DNA from: Notolepis coatsorum
Taxonomy: Eukaryota > Chordata > Actinopteri > Aulopiformes > Paralepididae
Length of the DNA: 64,000 nucleotides
Assembly (NCBI GenBank): GCA_963971535.1
Contig: OZ020599.1
Span: 97,981,646-98,045,645, forward strand
Reading direction: 5' to 3'
Positions within the stretch are counted from its first letter, which is position 1; each line of letters begins with the position of its first letter. The position numbers were made by a program, and so were the translations under genes. Positions 10,798 to 23,370 of the stretch are shown here, piece by piece. The notes under the pieces are model-generated. The model made no database searches. It saw nothing but the letters and a program-made list of their open reading frames with translations, and was not told the origin of the DNA.

Positions 10798-11110
10798 TAA
10801 ATTGTTTGGTTCCTGTTGGTTGTCAGTTAAGGCCATGGGTAGGTAGGGAATTTATTTTATAAAAAAAATTCCCACGGCGACTATGGATAGGGAATTTCTT
10901 TATTTAATTAAAATGTTCATGACAACATGGATGCATGTACTCTGCCAGCATGTTTAATATCCATAATACTAAAGGTTTGACTAAAAGATTTGTATGAAAC
11001 TTTATTGTAAAAAAAAATATATATATATATATATATTATTTTTTTACTCATAAAATTGGGTCACACCTAAATCGGCAGGGTCGGTCGGCAACCGGAAACA
11101 ACCCATTTAT
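10798..11110. repeat. Repeat, left partner of an inverted pair with 15301-15590
   Basis: The block from GGTTCCTGTTGGTTGTCAGT to ATCGGCAGGGTCGGTCGGCA recurs in reverse complement at 15301-15590 with the same internal landmarks (CATGTTTAATATCCATAATA). It contains an (AT)n run. I cannot assign a family. Confidence 0.8.
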
Positions 11111-11250
11111 TTTGATAAGCCTAGGGACATACAGGTATATAGTACCGTTACATTTGTGACATACGAATCCGATATGCAAATATACAGTACTGTTAGATCC
11201 TAACAGAATATATACATATGATGGGGAGGAGACCGTACATTACTCTTGAT

Positions 11251-12597
11251 TAGGGATGTGCAAAACTCACAAGATTACGTAAGGGATAATGTATAGCTAC
11301 GCGGTCATTGTCGCAAAATAATTGACCGACAGTGTTCTAATTTTACACCATCGACAAGACGAGATCAAATGCAGACGCAGTTGTTCTGTTGCTCCTCGGC
11401 AGGTGTGGACTTGATTGCACCTGATGTAGTGCAGCTGTGCGAGATAAAGCTGGGAACGAGGTTATAGCTTTCGTGACTGCGATCAAAATGCTTGATTGTG
11501 ATTGGTCAATAGCCCCCTAACAGCGGTCATTATTGTGCGTTGCCCATAGCAGCGGTGAATTATTGAGAAATAATTGACCTCTGCTATGGGCAACCGAGCG
11601 CTATTGACTAGGGATGGGTACCTTTCACATTTGAACCGATACCGGTACCGGTACCTGTGAATCGATACCGGTACCCAACGGTACCTTTTTTCGGTACTTT
11701 AGTCTCAAGAAATTTTATTTACCTACCTCAGTCGTAAAAAAAAAATCCAAACTTCAAATAACTACAATTTCGACAGTTTTCGGCTTGTCATTGCTCCGAC
11801 TGCTTTGTTGTTGAATCAAGTCAAATCCTAGGTAAGCATATATTGTGCGTGTGAACGTTGACATGAAAAGAAAAAAGAGTTAAAAAAAAAAAAAAAGTTA
11901 AAAAAAAAGAGTTAAAAAAAAATTAATAAAATAAAAGAATTTTTTTTTCGGTTTCTCACTTGATTCGATACTCGGTAGTACCGACGTGTTTCGGTTCGGT
12001 ACCTCAAAAGTACCGAATTCGGTACCCATCCCTACTATTGACCAATCACAATCAAGCATTTTGGCGAATGTTAAAACGCCATGTAATAATATTCGATAGT
12101 CACTGGGAACTATGTGAATACTAATCGAAAACCAAGCTTCCACATTAACATACGGTTTTGTTTTTACATTTTAGCGAATGTGAGATAATCCAACAAGAGA
12201 GTTAGCAGCTGTCATTGCTAACAGCTAACGCTAGCGGACCAGGCTAGCGTATTTCCGGGAACAAAAGCATTCATTCTGGACATTACATGATGCTTTAAAT
12301 GTGTGAACTTGGTTAAACAATATGGCAAACATGCCACATGTTGCTACCATCTAACATCTCCAGTCTCTTTCTTCATCTTTCTTTTCTTTTCTCCCAGCTC
12401 TTAACAGACTGTTATGCTACCTGGCTAGCTAACGGATTGTACCCAGCCCCCCCCCCCCCCCCCAGCGGTGTAACAGTTAATATGGTCCCCTCTCAATACA
12501 CTACACAGTGTAGTTGCCGGTAAAAACAAGGGGAAATATATTTTTTTAGCCAAAACGATATTCACAATCACTATCGGAAGTTCGATGCCCATCCCTA
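11251..12597. mobile_element. hAT-type element (outer) with 8-bp target duplication
   Basis: Ends TAGGGATG...CATCCCTA are flanked by the perfect 8-bp duplication CTCTTGAT (11243-11250 and 12598-12605), the hAT signature length. No transposase ORF was found. The interior holds a roughly 110-bp-arm palindrome (from about 11485) whose right arm is split by a second hAT element at 11609. A C15 run lies near 12450. Confidence 0.85.
11609..12034. mobile_element. hAT-type MITE nested in the outer element
   Basis: Terminal inverted repeats TAGGGATGGGTACC...GGTACCCATCCCTA and a perfect 8-bp duplication CTATTGAC (11601-11608, 12035-12042). The interior is rich in GGTACCG-type sequence and A runs. No ORF. 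Confidence 0.95.
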
Positions 12598-12859
12598 CTC
12601 TTGATACAAGGACTTGATAAATGACAGCTAAACACAAAGGACACTTTGAAGTTCTACCGTAAATGGTTGTGTCATAACAGATAAGCCACAAAACAGATAA
12701 GTTACGGCGGCATATGAAAATTACAAGAGAGATTGCTCCATATCAGAATATCCAACTACTCAAGAAAGACCAAGACCGGGGTTGTAAACCTTTCTTCTTC
12801 CTTGGCATTGCTGCCTGTCACCATCCATCAGCAGTCAAGTGTGAAATACCAATGGGTAT

Positions 12860-13285
12860 AATAGAACCGATAGGGCAATGTACAGTGTCCCCCACCCCCC
12901 CACCACCTCCAATGTACAGTCCCCCCCCCCCCCCCCTACCCACCCACCCACCCAACCCCGCCCCACGTACCCAACCTCCTCCAATGTACAGTTTCTACGT
13001 CAAATGTATATACTCTCTTTTCTGGACACTTTTTGTATCACAACACAAACAGTACTGTATTTGCAAATCTGGTATGTCATAAATGTATAGATGTAGCAGT
13101 ACTGACTATCTGTATGTCGTGTATGTCATATATGTTATGATGAATTGAAAATGGGGGACCCTGATGTAAACAAGACGAAAGTCTTTCTCTGGTCTGCATC
13201 CCCTTAACAATTGTATGTATTTAACTGTACTGTACCCATTCTGCAATCTGTTAATAAAGTTTTCAATCAATCAATCAAGCACCTT
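12860..13285 (+). mobile_element. LINE 3' fragment, plus strand
   Basis: Carries the C-rich CCAATGTACAG module, TTTCTACGTCAAATGTATAT, and the terminal block GATGAATTGAAAATGGGGGA...CTGTTAATAAAG followed by (TCAA)n. All are shared in reverse with 50309-50800. Confidence 0.85.
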
Positions 13286-13706
13286 TGTTTACGCCGTTAA
13301 TTTTTCTCATATTTCTATATGAATTATATTGTTTACACTATATTCTATTCTATTTGTATTGCCTATATTTATGTCTTTCTACTATTACCCTGCCCACACC
13401 CCCCCCCCCCCCCCCCCCCATGCCGCTATGACGTCCGGATTTCCCCAACGGGATCAATAAAGGAACATCCTATCTTATCTAATCAATTCACGTTTTATAA
13501 CAAGGACACACAGTGTCATAGACATGAAGTGAGTGATAAATGTATTCTCCTTTAGTTGTATAGTCATCAAGACATTTGTTGGTAAACATACAGATTATAT
13601 GGGTATGGTTAAATTGAATATTACAACATTTACAAAGTGGGAATAGATACATTTTGTGTGGCTTTGTAATATTGTTACTTCTGCTATGTTTATAATGGAA
13701 CCAATG

Positions 13707-14186
13707 TGGGCGGCTGGGTAGCGCAGCGGACTAAGCGCCTGCCTACCACCGCAGAGACACTGGGATCGAATCCAGCTGTCAGCGGTACCTCCGGGGTGGT
13801 CCGTGGTCGGTCGTCCATACTAACACAATTGGCAGTGTTAGAGGGTGGGAAGCCGGTGGTGTATGTATCCTGGTCGTTGTAAACAGCGACTCCTACAGGT
13901 CGGTCGGGGCGCCTGCTCAGCAAGGAAGGGAACTGGGGGAGGTAGTGTGATCCTCCCACGCGTTACACTCCCCCAGTGAGAGTCCTCGCTGTCAGGTGAA
14001 AAGAAGCGGTTGGTTGACTCCACATGTGTCGGAGGAAGCGTGTCGTAGTCTTCACCCTCCCAGACCGACAGTAGGGGGTAAGTGCGCAACGACCAGAAAG
14101 GGAATTGGCATAACGACTAAATTGGGGGTTGGGAGAAAAAAATACAGAAAAAGGGGGTAGAAAAAGATAATTAAAAAGAATTATAA
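13707..14186 (+). mobile_element. tRNA-derived SINE, copy 2
   Basis: Head GGGTAGCGCAGCGG (A box), B box near GATCGAATCC, and a body with GAAAAGAAGCGGTTGG, ending in an A-rich tail. Target duplications TAATGGAACCAATG lie at 13693-13706 and 14187-14200. Its body subtype matches the copy at 60168. Confidence 0.95.
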
Positions 14187-14305
14187 TAATGGAACCAATG
14201 CATGGTTTTGGGTGGGATTGCCCTTGCAAAGAGGTATCATCTATCATGGTAGTTTGATAGAAATGTTTGTCTTGCCATGGTACCAGCTATTGTGTGAATG
14301 ATTTA

Positions 14306-14598
14306 CAGAGGTGTGGACTCAAGTCCATGACCGCCAATCAAGTTGCGCGAGCAGAGAAGGAAGTTGTGCATCAGTGCAGAATTATGTAAATCTAATATTA
14401 AGGCCAACCTCTGTTGGCATTAACATTTTGAAATTATATTACATTTGTAAAGAAAGCATTAGGACTTGTTTAGGACTCTAAACCCAAAGATTGAGACTGG
14501 TGACTTGCTTGAAACTTGCCTGGCTTGACTTGGGAATTACCCGTTTAACTTGGGACTTGACTCAGGACTTGCAAAACAAAGACTTGGACCCACCTCTG
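14306..14598. mobile_element. hAT-like MITE (GACTTG-rich)
   Basis: Inverted ends CAGAGGTGTGGACTCAAGTC and GACTTGGACCCACCTCTG. The flanks ATGATTTA / ATGACTTG match at 6 of 8 positions. The interior has repeated ACTTGACTTGGGACTTG-type sequence. Confidence 0.7.
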
Positions 14599-14610
14599 AT
14601 GACTTGCCAT

Positions 14611-14951
14611 TAGGGGTGTAACGGTACACAAAAACCACGGTACGGTACGTACCTTGGTTTTGAAGTCACGGTTATACAGGTTTTCGGTAAAGTGGGGGAA
14701 AGTTTGGCTTTCCATGTTCCACTCAGGGGTGATGTAGTGTGCAGTCACTAATAGGGCTGTCAATGAATATTCTATATTGAAATCAATAATAAACGTGTAA
14801 AAAAAGATATATATTATTAGATTGTGAAAAAAACAGCCCCTGTGGGCGGTCGTTATTGGTTAACATACCGTTGTATTCGTTCTGTACACAGCCGTTGGGT
14901 ATGGTACGGTACACACTGACACGGTTCGCTACGGATACCTTTACACCCCTA
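14611..14951. mobile_element. hAT-like MITE
   Basis: Inverted ends TAGGGGTGTAACGGTACAC and (from the right) TAGGGGTGTAAAGGTATCC. The flanks CTTGCCAT / CTTTCTAT are an imperfect 8-bp duplication. It lies only 12 bp from the MITE at 14306-14598. Confidence 0.75.
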
Positions 14952-15300
14952 CTTTCTATGGTACTGACATGGTGGATAGCATGTATTGTCACAGTACCAG
15001 TTTTGCATAGGTTGTGCCAGGACAACCATGGTAGAGTTGCAGTGTATTGATGGTTTTTAGGTCACTACTTCCATGGGTGCACGATGGACCAACCTTGTCA
15101 TCTTTTAATAAACGCCATGATAGTTCCCTTTGTAATGATGGCAGGCAGGGGTGACATACAGTATGGGGTTGGGGGGATTTGTAGGCCTGTATAGTTTCAA
15201 TGTACTATATGTCTGTATGTTTATATATATATACACACACACATACACTGTATATATGGCGTGATATGTGTATATATATTTATTTTCTGTCTCTTAGGCC

Positions 15301-15590
15301 TAAAAAATGGTTTGGTTCCGGTTGCCGACCGACCCTGCCGATTTAGGTGTGACCCAATTTATTTTAAGAGTTAAATATATATATATTTTTTTACAATAAA
15401 GTTTCATAAAAATCTTAGTCTAACCTTTAGTATTATGGATATTAAACATGCTGGCAGAGTACATGCATCCATGTTGTTGTGAACATTTTAATTAAATAAA
15501 GAAATTCCCTATCCATAGTCGCCGTGGAAGAAAAAAAAAAAAAAATCCTACCTACCCATGACAACTGACAACCAACAGGAACCATTTTTT
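15301..15590. repeat. Right partner of inverted repeat with 10798-11110
   Basis: Reverse complement of the left partner, from GGTTGCCGACCGACCCTGCC to CTGACAACCAACAGGAACCA. Confidence 0.8.
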
Positions 15591-15675
15591 TTTTTTTTAT
15601 GCCTTATGTTATTTTGTATACCGTTTAATTGTATACTTTTTATGTATGTCATATGTGTGTGTGTTTATTTATATA

Positions 15676-15815
15676 TACATACATACATACATACATACAT
15701 ACATACATACATACATACATACATACATACATACATACATACATACATACATACATACATACATACATACATACATACATACATACATACATACATACAT
15801 ACATACATACATACA
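15676..15815 (+). repeat. (CATA)n microsatellite
   Basis: About 35 uninterrupted tetranucleotide units. It creates three overlapping low-complexity ORFs that are not genes. Confidence 0.98.
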
Positions 15816-15999
15816 GCTATTTTCTCTCTTTTATGTTATTTTGCATACTAATGTTTGAAATGGACTAAACTATCTGAATGACAAAATGGTTAATTTAAAA
15901 TGTGGTCATAAAAGAGAAATGTTTCAGTACTATGCCATGTACTGTATGTTACTAGACACAGGCCAGACGAACATATGTCAGCGAGAGGCTCAAAGGATT

Positions 16000-18680
16000 A
16001 TTACTCTCTCCTTTTGGCATGCTGTTCCTTTTAACCCGCTAAGCGGGGACATAAGGGCGGGCAGGGTCAGAAGACTGACCCAGGACCAGCTTTATTTAGA
16101 AACAATATCAATATCAATATCACATCGATTCACATGACCTCTCAGCATGGAGCAGCCAAATCCAAATGCCTACTGCACTGGCAGATTATTTTACCTATTT
16201 AAAACACATATTTGCTTAAAACTATTTTTATTTCTTATTTTTGTCAGACAGTGTGTAGTTCTCTCTCTCCTGATTGGATAAAGTGTATTTTCCATTTACT
16301 GCAGAGCGGAGGGACTGGGAGACCCATGTTACTGACCAAACATTCTATACATCAGTGATGGCTGTCAGAATGTAGAGCTTATCATTTAAAAATGTAGACT
16401 ACTTATTTTAACATATAAATACCACTTACAGCACCTTTAAGCTCTAAAAAAAAAAAAAAACATCAAGTGGAGAGCCTTACAGTTGCTGGTAGCGACATGC
16501 CACCAACACTCCAGTAATATAATGTAATATTTAATAATGGGAATAGGGTGGAAAGGAATCCCAACCTGAGCATGACATAAGAGCAAAATGACCACTGTGT
16601 GAATAATAGTCAATAGAGAACTAGAGAGTTTAGATTGTACAATCAATGCCGGGTAAATAGGTCATACCTACAGTACAGTACAACCTGTTATATGGCCTGC
16701 TGCTCGTCACGTAGTCAGCCACAGGTGTGTCAGTGGTAATATTGCTAGTAGCTACTACACTTGTTTGATGGCGATCATTTACGATCAGTTACACCACTTG
16801 GCGTAACGCAGGAGTAAAATCGTTAAAGACAAGCATGTGAACTGTCTGATGGTGGGGAACAGTCACGCATTGTGTGTACACACAGATGATCAAGAATGAA
16901 CGCTGCTTTTGTGAAATTATTTCATCTTCGTCCATCTCTATTCTTGCACGTTGTTGAATACGGTATGGGTTGGAAAATATATAAAATCATCATAATCAAT
17001 TAGGCAGCCATATAAAAGGAGGACTGTCTGTGGCACACGTACCACAGACCCATCATCACATCCCATGAAAAGTGACATGTCAAATTAAAATGTTGCGTCA
17101 CTCCATAACTATAGATAGATTACTGTGCAACGTACACTTCTTTACAAATTTAAATGCAATATATTTATATTCCTCTATTCACAAAGTGCAATAGATCCAT
17201 ACCTATACATCATATTGATATCCTGCTACTTTGTTTAGCTGTGTTACTGTGAACATTTTGTGTCATTTGATAATCGTGTACAGTGTGATTTATTGTGTAG
17301 CACCTTAAGGGTATTTTGATAATGGTGTACTTGGATGATTTATTGTGTAGCACTTTAAGTTTGAGTTCTTAATCTTGTTGTACGCAGTATAATGACAATA
17401 AAGACTATTCTATTCGATTCCATTCTATAAGCATTATGATTCAAGCTGCATTAAAAAGCAAGGTTGTGTTACCCGAATGGGCAAACAGAACCTGCCCAAC
17501 TCAACATCCATTAGTCATTACTAGTACTGCCTTGGCAACTGGAGCAATGGTACATTGACAATACGGGCTTGTTGACATGCACACACTGATACAGAGGAGG
17601 ACAAATAGGGGGGGAAACACATCACTCTCACTCTCTCACACACACACTGGGATTTTTAAGTTGGTCAACACAGCATCCGACTGCTCCGCCTGGAAGTCTC
17701 TACTCAGATTACTGTCTGTTCCGTTAAGACGGGCAGAGCAGCCAAAGCGAGAGACAAAATGTCTCAGCCTGCCAGGCCAGCAGTATAGCACCTCCCAACC
17801 AAGCGGCAGGCCTCCGACCTGCAAGACAGCAGTGGGAGAGCCTGCAACGCCCACCACAGAGACATTCGATTTTAATAGCGATAGGAATGTGACATCGCCT
17901 GCTTTCATCTCTCAAAGACAGCTCTTAATTCAGCTAAGCATTCTCTCTGATGTCACCCTTCCAGACAAATGGCATCTCTGTAATGTGATCCAATTAGCAT
18001 AAGGCAGGGATAAAAACATGTAAGACAGTGTGTGACCGGTTTGATTACCTGCACAGAATGTAAACGCCAAACAGACACCTATACAGTAATATAACTGGAT
18101 TCCATTTCAGATCTCACTGATGATAAAAAAAACAAAGGCCAGAAATGTGAAATATGTGTCCAAGGGCAGGCTGGATTAATCATTAACTGTAAACAAAGGG
18201 TCACGAGAAACACCATTATTGTGAAACTCACAACTTGCTGGAGTGCATATAGATGGAGACATATTCCATTAATGTTTAGCTTGGCACTGGCTCTCTCCAC
18301 ACACCACTTTAATATCAATGTGGTCGGTAGGCCGATGTGCAAATATTTGCACATGGATTTCCCAGAGTCCTTCACCAATCAGAAACCCCATAGGGCCTCA
18401 ACATAAAATATCCAATTGATTACTTTACACAATCATGATCAGTGTTCATTGAGCAGCCTATGTTCTTGCCTCCAAAGTTGTACATACAGTGAGTAGTATA
18501 CATATTATGTTCAATCTAATCAAAGAGTAACACATGCACGTGAGCATACAATGTAGATATTTTGTTAAAATATGAATGGTAGGATATATAGGCTTTAACT
18601 GGTTTAAGTGTGAGCAGGTGCCCGTAGACCTAAAGCAGCCATCTGACAGGTTGGTAAAAAAAAAGAGGAACCTTATTCTG
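16000..18680. other. Repeat-poor non-coding stretch
   Basis: I see no supported gene and little recognisable repeat. Segments at about 17860-18005 and 18160-18380 have balanced composition with homeodomain/SOX-like words (TTAATTCAGCTAAGCATTC, TGGATTAATCATTAACTG, GTGCAAATATTTGCAC). They could be conserved non-coding elements, but conservation cannot be judged from one genome. Confidence 0.3.
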
Positions 18681-18682
18681 AG

Positions 18683-18790
18683 CTGCTCAATTTACATTTA
18701 CATTTACATTTAGTCATTTAGCTGACGCTTTTATCCAAAGCGACTTACAAGTTCTGTACGACAAGCCATCAGGAAGGGCACAACTCTAGT
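18683..18790 (+). repeat. Dispersed fish repeat with 'GACGCTTTTATCCAAAGCGAC' motif
   Basis: The block TTAGCTGACGCTTTTATCCA followed by AAGCGACTTACAAGTTCTGT recurs at 25988-26100 and 58730-58850, and in reverse near 42815-42850. This is a common motif of teleost interspersed repeats; I do not assign it to a superfamily. Confidence 0.65.
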
Positions 18791-19010
18791 ATCAGCTGAG
18801 TAACAATGTTCATCAAAGTGTTGAGTGCTAGTACAACTCCAAGCCATACAAATGCTACGTGCAAAGTAGCCTACCTTTTTTCTTTTTGCCTTCTAGTTAG
18901 TCTAATCAATCGCAATAGTAGTTTTATTCAGTCATCATCACACACACAATACAATAATGCACAATCACTGCAGTCTTTGATTTTGGCAGTGACTGAAAAG
19001 GTACAGGCTG

Positions 19011-19165
19011 AAGCATACGATGAATTGGAAATGGGGGACCCTGGTGTAAACAAGACGAAAGTCTTTCTCTGGTCTGCATCCCCTTAACAATTGTATGTAT
19101 TGAGCTGTACTGCACTGTACCCATTCTGCAATCTGTTAATAAAGTTTTCATTCATTCATTCATTC
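19011..19165 (+). mobile_element. LINE 3' tail, plus strand
   Basis: GATGAATTGGAAATGGGGGA...GTTAATAAAGTTTTC followed by (ATTC)n. Same family as 50309-52680, heavily 5'-truncated. Confidence 0.85.
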
Positions 19166-19362
19166 ATTCATAATGCTTATAACTGTCATATATTTCACAT
19201 ACGAGTTCAAATGATTGTTAATTTCGTCAGTGTCAAGAACTTTAACGCAGATGTGGGGGGGGGGGGGAGCACAACTACATGAGAAATGTGTAATGATGAT
19301 GATGATACAACTCACCAGAAAAGAGTTATTCCACGACTAGTAAAAACGTCTCGCTCTCTCAG

Positions 19363-19431
19363 CCCATGGAAACACACACCACACTGGGCCCCCAGTGCTT
19401 TATCACTCTAGGAGGCGTGGATTCCAACCAG
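19363..19431 (+). CDS. Possible isolated 69-nt exon (unassigned)
   Basis: A polypyrimidine/AG acceptor (CGTCTCGCTCTCTCAG) precedes an open 69-nt segment containing ATG. It encodes PMETHTTLGPQCFITLGG and a few more residues, and ends at GTGAGTGAAG, a strong donor. Both flanks fit an internal phase-0 exon or a first coding exon. I recognise no protein, and no partner exon was found, so it may be chance. Confidence 0.2.
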
Positions 19432-19561
19432 GTGAGTGAAGTCCCGCCCCCAGACTGACAGCTTTGTGACCAATCAGAGACTGTGTGACCGACCCATTTT
19501 TCATCGAGAGCCAATGGGCTAACAGCAAATAGTACAGTGGATCAACCCATTCCACTAGACG

Positions 19562-19770
19562 TTAACCCTTTCACTGCCGCACTACCAAACGGTTTAACCC
19601 CTTCACTGCGACAATACACAGAAGGTTAACCATTTCACTGCCACACAACACAGCAGGTTAACCCTTTCACTGCCACACAACAGAAGGTTAACCCTTTAAC
19701 CGTCGGTTAACCGTCGGTAGTGTGATAGTAAAGGGTTAACCTTCTGTTGTGTGGCAGTGAAAGGGTTAAA
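19562..19770. repeat. AAGGGTTAAC repeat, locus 3
   Basis: Four CCCTTTCACTGCC units in one orientation, then a palindromic centre (CCGTCGGTTAACCGTCGG near 19705) and inverted units including GTGTGGCAGTGAAAGGGTTA. The family is the same as at 843-1058. Confidence 0.85.
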
Positions 19771-20634
19771 CTAGTCAACAATCTGTACCGTTTATCAATA
19801 AAGGGGCTCACGTTTGATCAAACTATTCACTAAGCTCGTATGTTAAGCTTAGTATGAGTATATAAACTATTCATATCATATTTGCGCGCACACACACACA
19901 GGCAGGCAGAGAGAGAGAGAGACCAACACGTGACGTATACTAGGATAATAAGTAAGTAACATAAGGAGTGTACTTGCCTTTGGGCTGTACAATGCCATTA
20001 TTACTCCAGAATAAAGATACGATCAGTCTTTTCAACTGTAGGCCTATCTGTTTTCCAGAAATGAGGACAGCGTCTTTGACGTCCGTTACATATCTATGAA
20101 AATCACCAGCTTTGCATATAGTTCCATCTGCAGTCCTGCACTAAAACAAACTTAAAGCCCAAATCAGTTTTTTCCTACCATATAAATTCCCATGGGCATT
20201 GGGGGTATAATTTCACATGCATTCTTGAAGAGTTAGATTTATATATGGAAAATACCCTTTTCTGAACTTTCTCAACCCCTTGTAAGTTAGTTGTAACTCA
20301 GTATACAGGTGTGTGTGTAACTAACACCAGTGTTAGCAAACAATGTAAACAAACTTTAATAGCCCAAAAGTACAATCAATCAACTAGAGAATGACATCAT
20401 GGTTCCCCCCGCCCCCCTTTTTATTTTGGTAGTGGACGACCCATTTGTCTACATGTGGATTATGGATTGGGCCTTTAATCACATCTGTCATTTTCATGAT
20501 GGTAACCTAATGACTGTGTGCCCATTACAGTACAGGTATTAGTTCTGATAACTTGTATATAGTAATGCATGATTATTGGAGAATCCAGTGTCAAAACAGT
20601 TTATACAACTAGAAGGATGCACTCAGTTTGATTG

Positions 20635-21737
20635 ATTGATTGAAAAGTTTATTAACAGATTGAAGAATGGGTACAGTACAGTACAGCTCAATACATACAA
20701 TTGTTAAGGGGATGCAGACCAGAGAAAGACTTTCGTCTTGTTTACATCAGGGTCCCCCATTTTCAATTCATCATAACATATATGACACACACGACATACC
20801 GATAGACAGTACTGCTACATCTATACATTTATGACATACCAGATTTGCAAATACAGTACTGTTTGTGATACAAAAAGTGTCCAGAAAAAGAGTGTATATA
20901 CATTTGACGTAGAAACTGTACATTGGAGGAGGTTGGGTAGGTGGGGTGGGGTTGGGTGGGTGGGTGGGTGGGTGGGGGGGCTGTACATTGGAGGTGGGGG
21001 GGGGTGGGTGGGTAGGGGGTGGGGGGGGACACTGTACACTGTACATTGGAATACTGACAAAGCCATACTTGGTCATTTACTGTACAACTGGGTTAGGACA
21101 TTTGTATGGGCCAGGTTCGAAATTGCAGTCTCCCGTAGGTGTTCTTTGAGAGTGTTTTTGAATGTGGGTAGTGATTCACATTCCTTTACAGCTTTGGGTA
21201 GGGCGTTCCACATTTATGTGGCATAATTGCGAAACGTGTTTAGTCCCTTGTTTGAGCCGAATCTGGGTTTAACATGATTTGTGGAGCTCCCTCTGGTGTT
21301 GTGATCGTGGTATTCACTGACCTTTGGGAAGTATTTTGACATGTACATGGGTACCTTGGTCGTGTAGTGTATCTTGTAGACCAGGCCCATTGCAAGTTGC
21401 TGTACTCTGTCGTCTACTCTAAGCCATCCTAGGTTGTCAAAGTGGGCAGGGGTGAGGTGGGTTCTAGGAGTCAGGTCAAGCAGTAGTCTGACTAGTTTGT
21501 TTTGAGATGTTTGTAATTTGGTTTTTAGTGCCTTTGAGGTGCTTTGGTACCATGAGGTGCAAGCATAGTCGTAGTACCCTTGAATGAGTGCTCCTGCCAG
21601 AGTCTTCAGTGTATTCTTGTTTACCAGAGAGGAGATCCGGTACAAGAATCAAGTTCGTTGGTTGACTTCTTTTTATTACATTGGATGCCATTTTGTCACA
21701 GGAAAGATTAGCCTCTAGGATGGAACCCAGTGTAACA
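20635..21737 (-). pseudogene. 5'-truncated, frame-disrupted copy of the Jockey-superfamily LINE
   Basis: The translation matches the C-terminal third of the reverse-transcriptase ORF at 50818-52695 (for example KLVRLLLDLTPRTHLTPAHF), but frameshifts split it near 21480-21650 and it ends before the catalytic core. The 3' end has AATAAAG-type and (TCAA)n sequence in minus-strand orientation. Confidence 0.9.
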
Positions 21738-21739
21738 AG

Positions 21740-23370
21740 TGTCAATTGAACATTGTTTATTATTTTATTAAGGATTGAAATGTCACCAAATCCTGTTTAC
21801 AAATGTTTACAAGTGGTTACAATTGTTTATTATTTATTATTTCTTTATACCAAAGACACTTTTATCTGAACGTAACTTGGGAAAGTTCACGTTCGAGAGT
21901 TTTGCACTTCCGGGTCAAGTATTAGCGGGTGTTAGAAGCAACCTTCCGGTTTGGGTTCAGTCTGCAACAAGCACCCAATGTGAAAGGTATGTGATTATTG
22001 TAGCGCGCAGCACTTTTATGTTTCACACTGCGATATATACAGATATACATACGTATACATGTACAATACAGTACTCATATACATTGGTGAATATGTTCTG
22101 CACATCAGTTTAAAGTATAGCTCTCTGCCTCTTAACTGCAAGGGTTAATTCTGCAGGCTCCTCTGCTCCAAGGTCACATTCTTGTCTTCACAGAACTGTA
22201 AGTGAAGAGACTGAAGAGACTGACTGTGCTGATTGACTGTGCATATACTGTGCATATTCCATTAATTGTAGTATATTTTATTGTGTATATAGTTATACAG
22301 GTTATATAAGAATACAAAAAGACATCCGTCATATCAGAGGCCTATTCCATTCTCCAGGATTACAATAGTTTGCACAAGTTACTGTTCCAGAGTCCACAGT
22401 CCATAGTTCTCACAGTTTTACACAAGTGGGAGGAAGAATATACAGACATTCCCCATAATCATATATAATAAACATATGCTTAATCTTTTACATCCTACAA
22501 TTGACAGAGAGAACAGGATGTCATAATAACCAGTGTCACTAGTTGGCTGTGACTCTCAACACATACTGTGCAGCGCGTGGAACGGCTCCCTATACCTCCA
22601 GTCAATGGTCTCTAACTACAAGACCTCAAGACACCTACACTCTATCTTCTGGCCGCCTCAGACCCAGTCAATGGTCTCTAACTACACGCCCTCAAGACCT
22701 CAAGATACCTACACTCTACATCTTCTGGCCGCCTCAGACTTACTCCTATCCGAGCTCCTGGGGGGTCATCAAAGAGAAGCCGGCCATTCTCAGTCCTCAC
22801 TACACAATGGTGGAACAAACTCCCTACCAATCAGGACAGCTTTATTTTAAATTTTTATTTATATCCTTCTTACCGTCTTTTACTAGTATGTACCTTACCA
22901 CTATGTACTATGCTACTATACTACTAATAATAATAATAAACTTTATTTGTATAGTAATACTACTACCCATCATGCTAATAGGTCTATACTATGCATGTTC
23001 GACACCATTTGACAAACAATGCCACTTACCCTTAGCTGCCAGAGATGTACCCCCCCCCCCACCATTTGACAAACAATTTGCAAGTTGCTATGGCTGCCGC
23101 GTTGCCAGGTACCCAGGTGGGGTATCTCCTGGGCCTTTCTGTGTGGAGTTTGCATGTTCTCTCCGTGCTCGCAAGGGTTTCCCCTCCTGATAAGATAAAC
23201 CCAATGGAAAAACATGCACAACAGATCGCTAACGCTGTCGCGTCCCCTGACGAAGACGGACAGGAGCACTTGGATTGATCCCCGGGCGCGGCCCCACGCC
23301 GCAGCCCTCGTCTGCTCCCGGCTGCGCTTGGGGGGAAGGACGACGGGATGGGAGGTGCAGAGAACATTTC
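21740..23370. other. Intergenic, no supported gene
   Basis: Contains a short tandem repeat at about 22600-22740 (TCAATGGTCTCTAACTAC units). I see no exon series. The CpG-containing stretch near 21880-22000 could be regulatory, but nothing decides it. Confidence 0.4.

Noticed and set aside
15558..15868. Three overlapping ORFs of HTYI repeats
   Set aside because: Frame-independent translation of the (CATA)n microsatellite.
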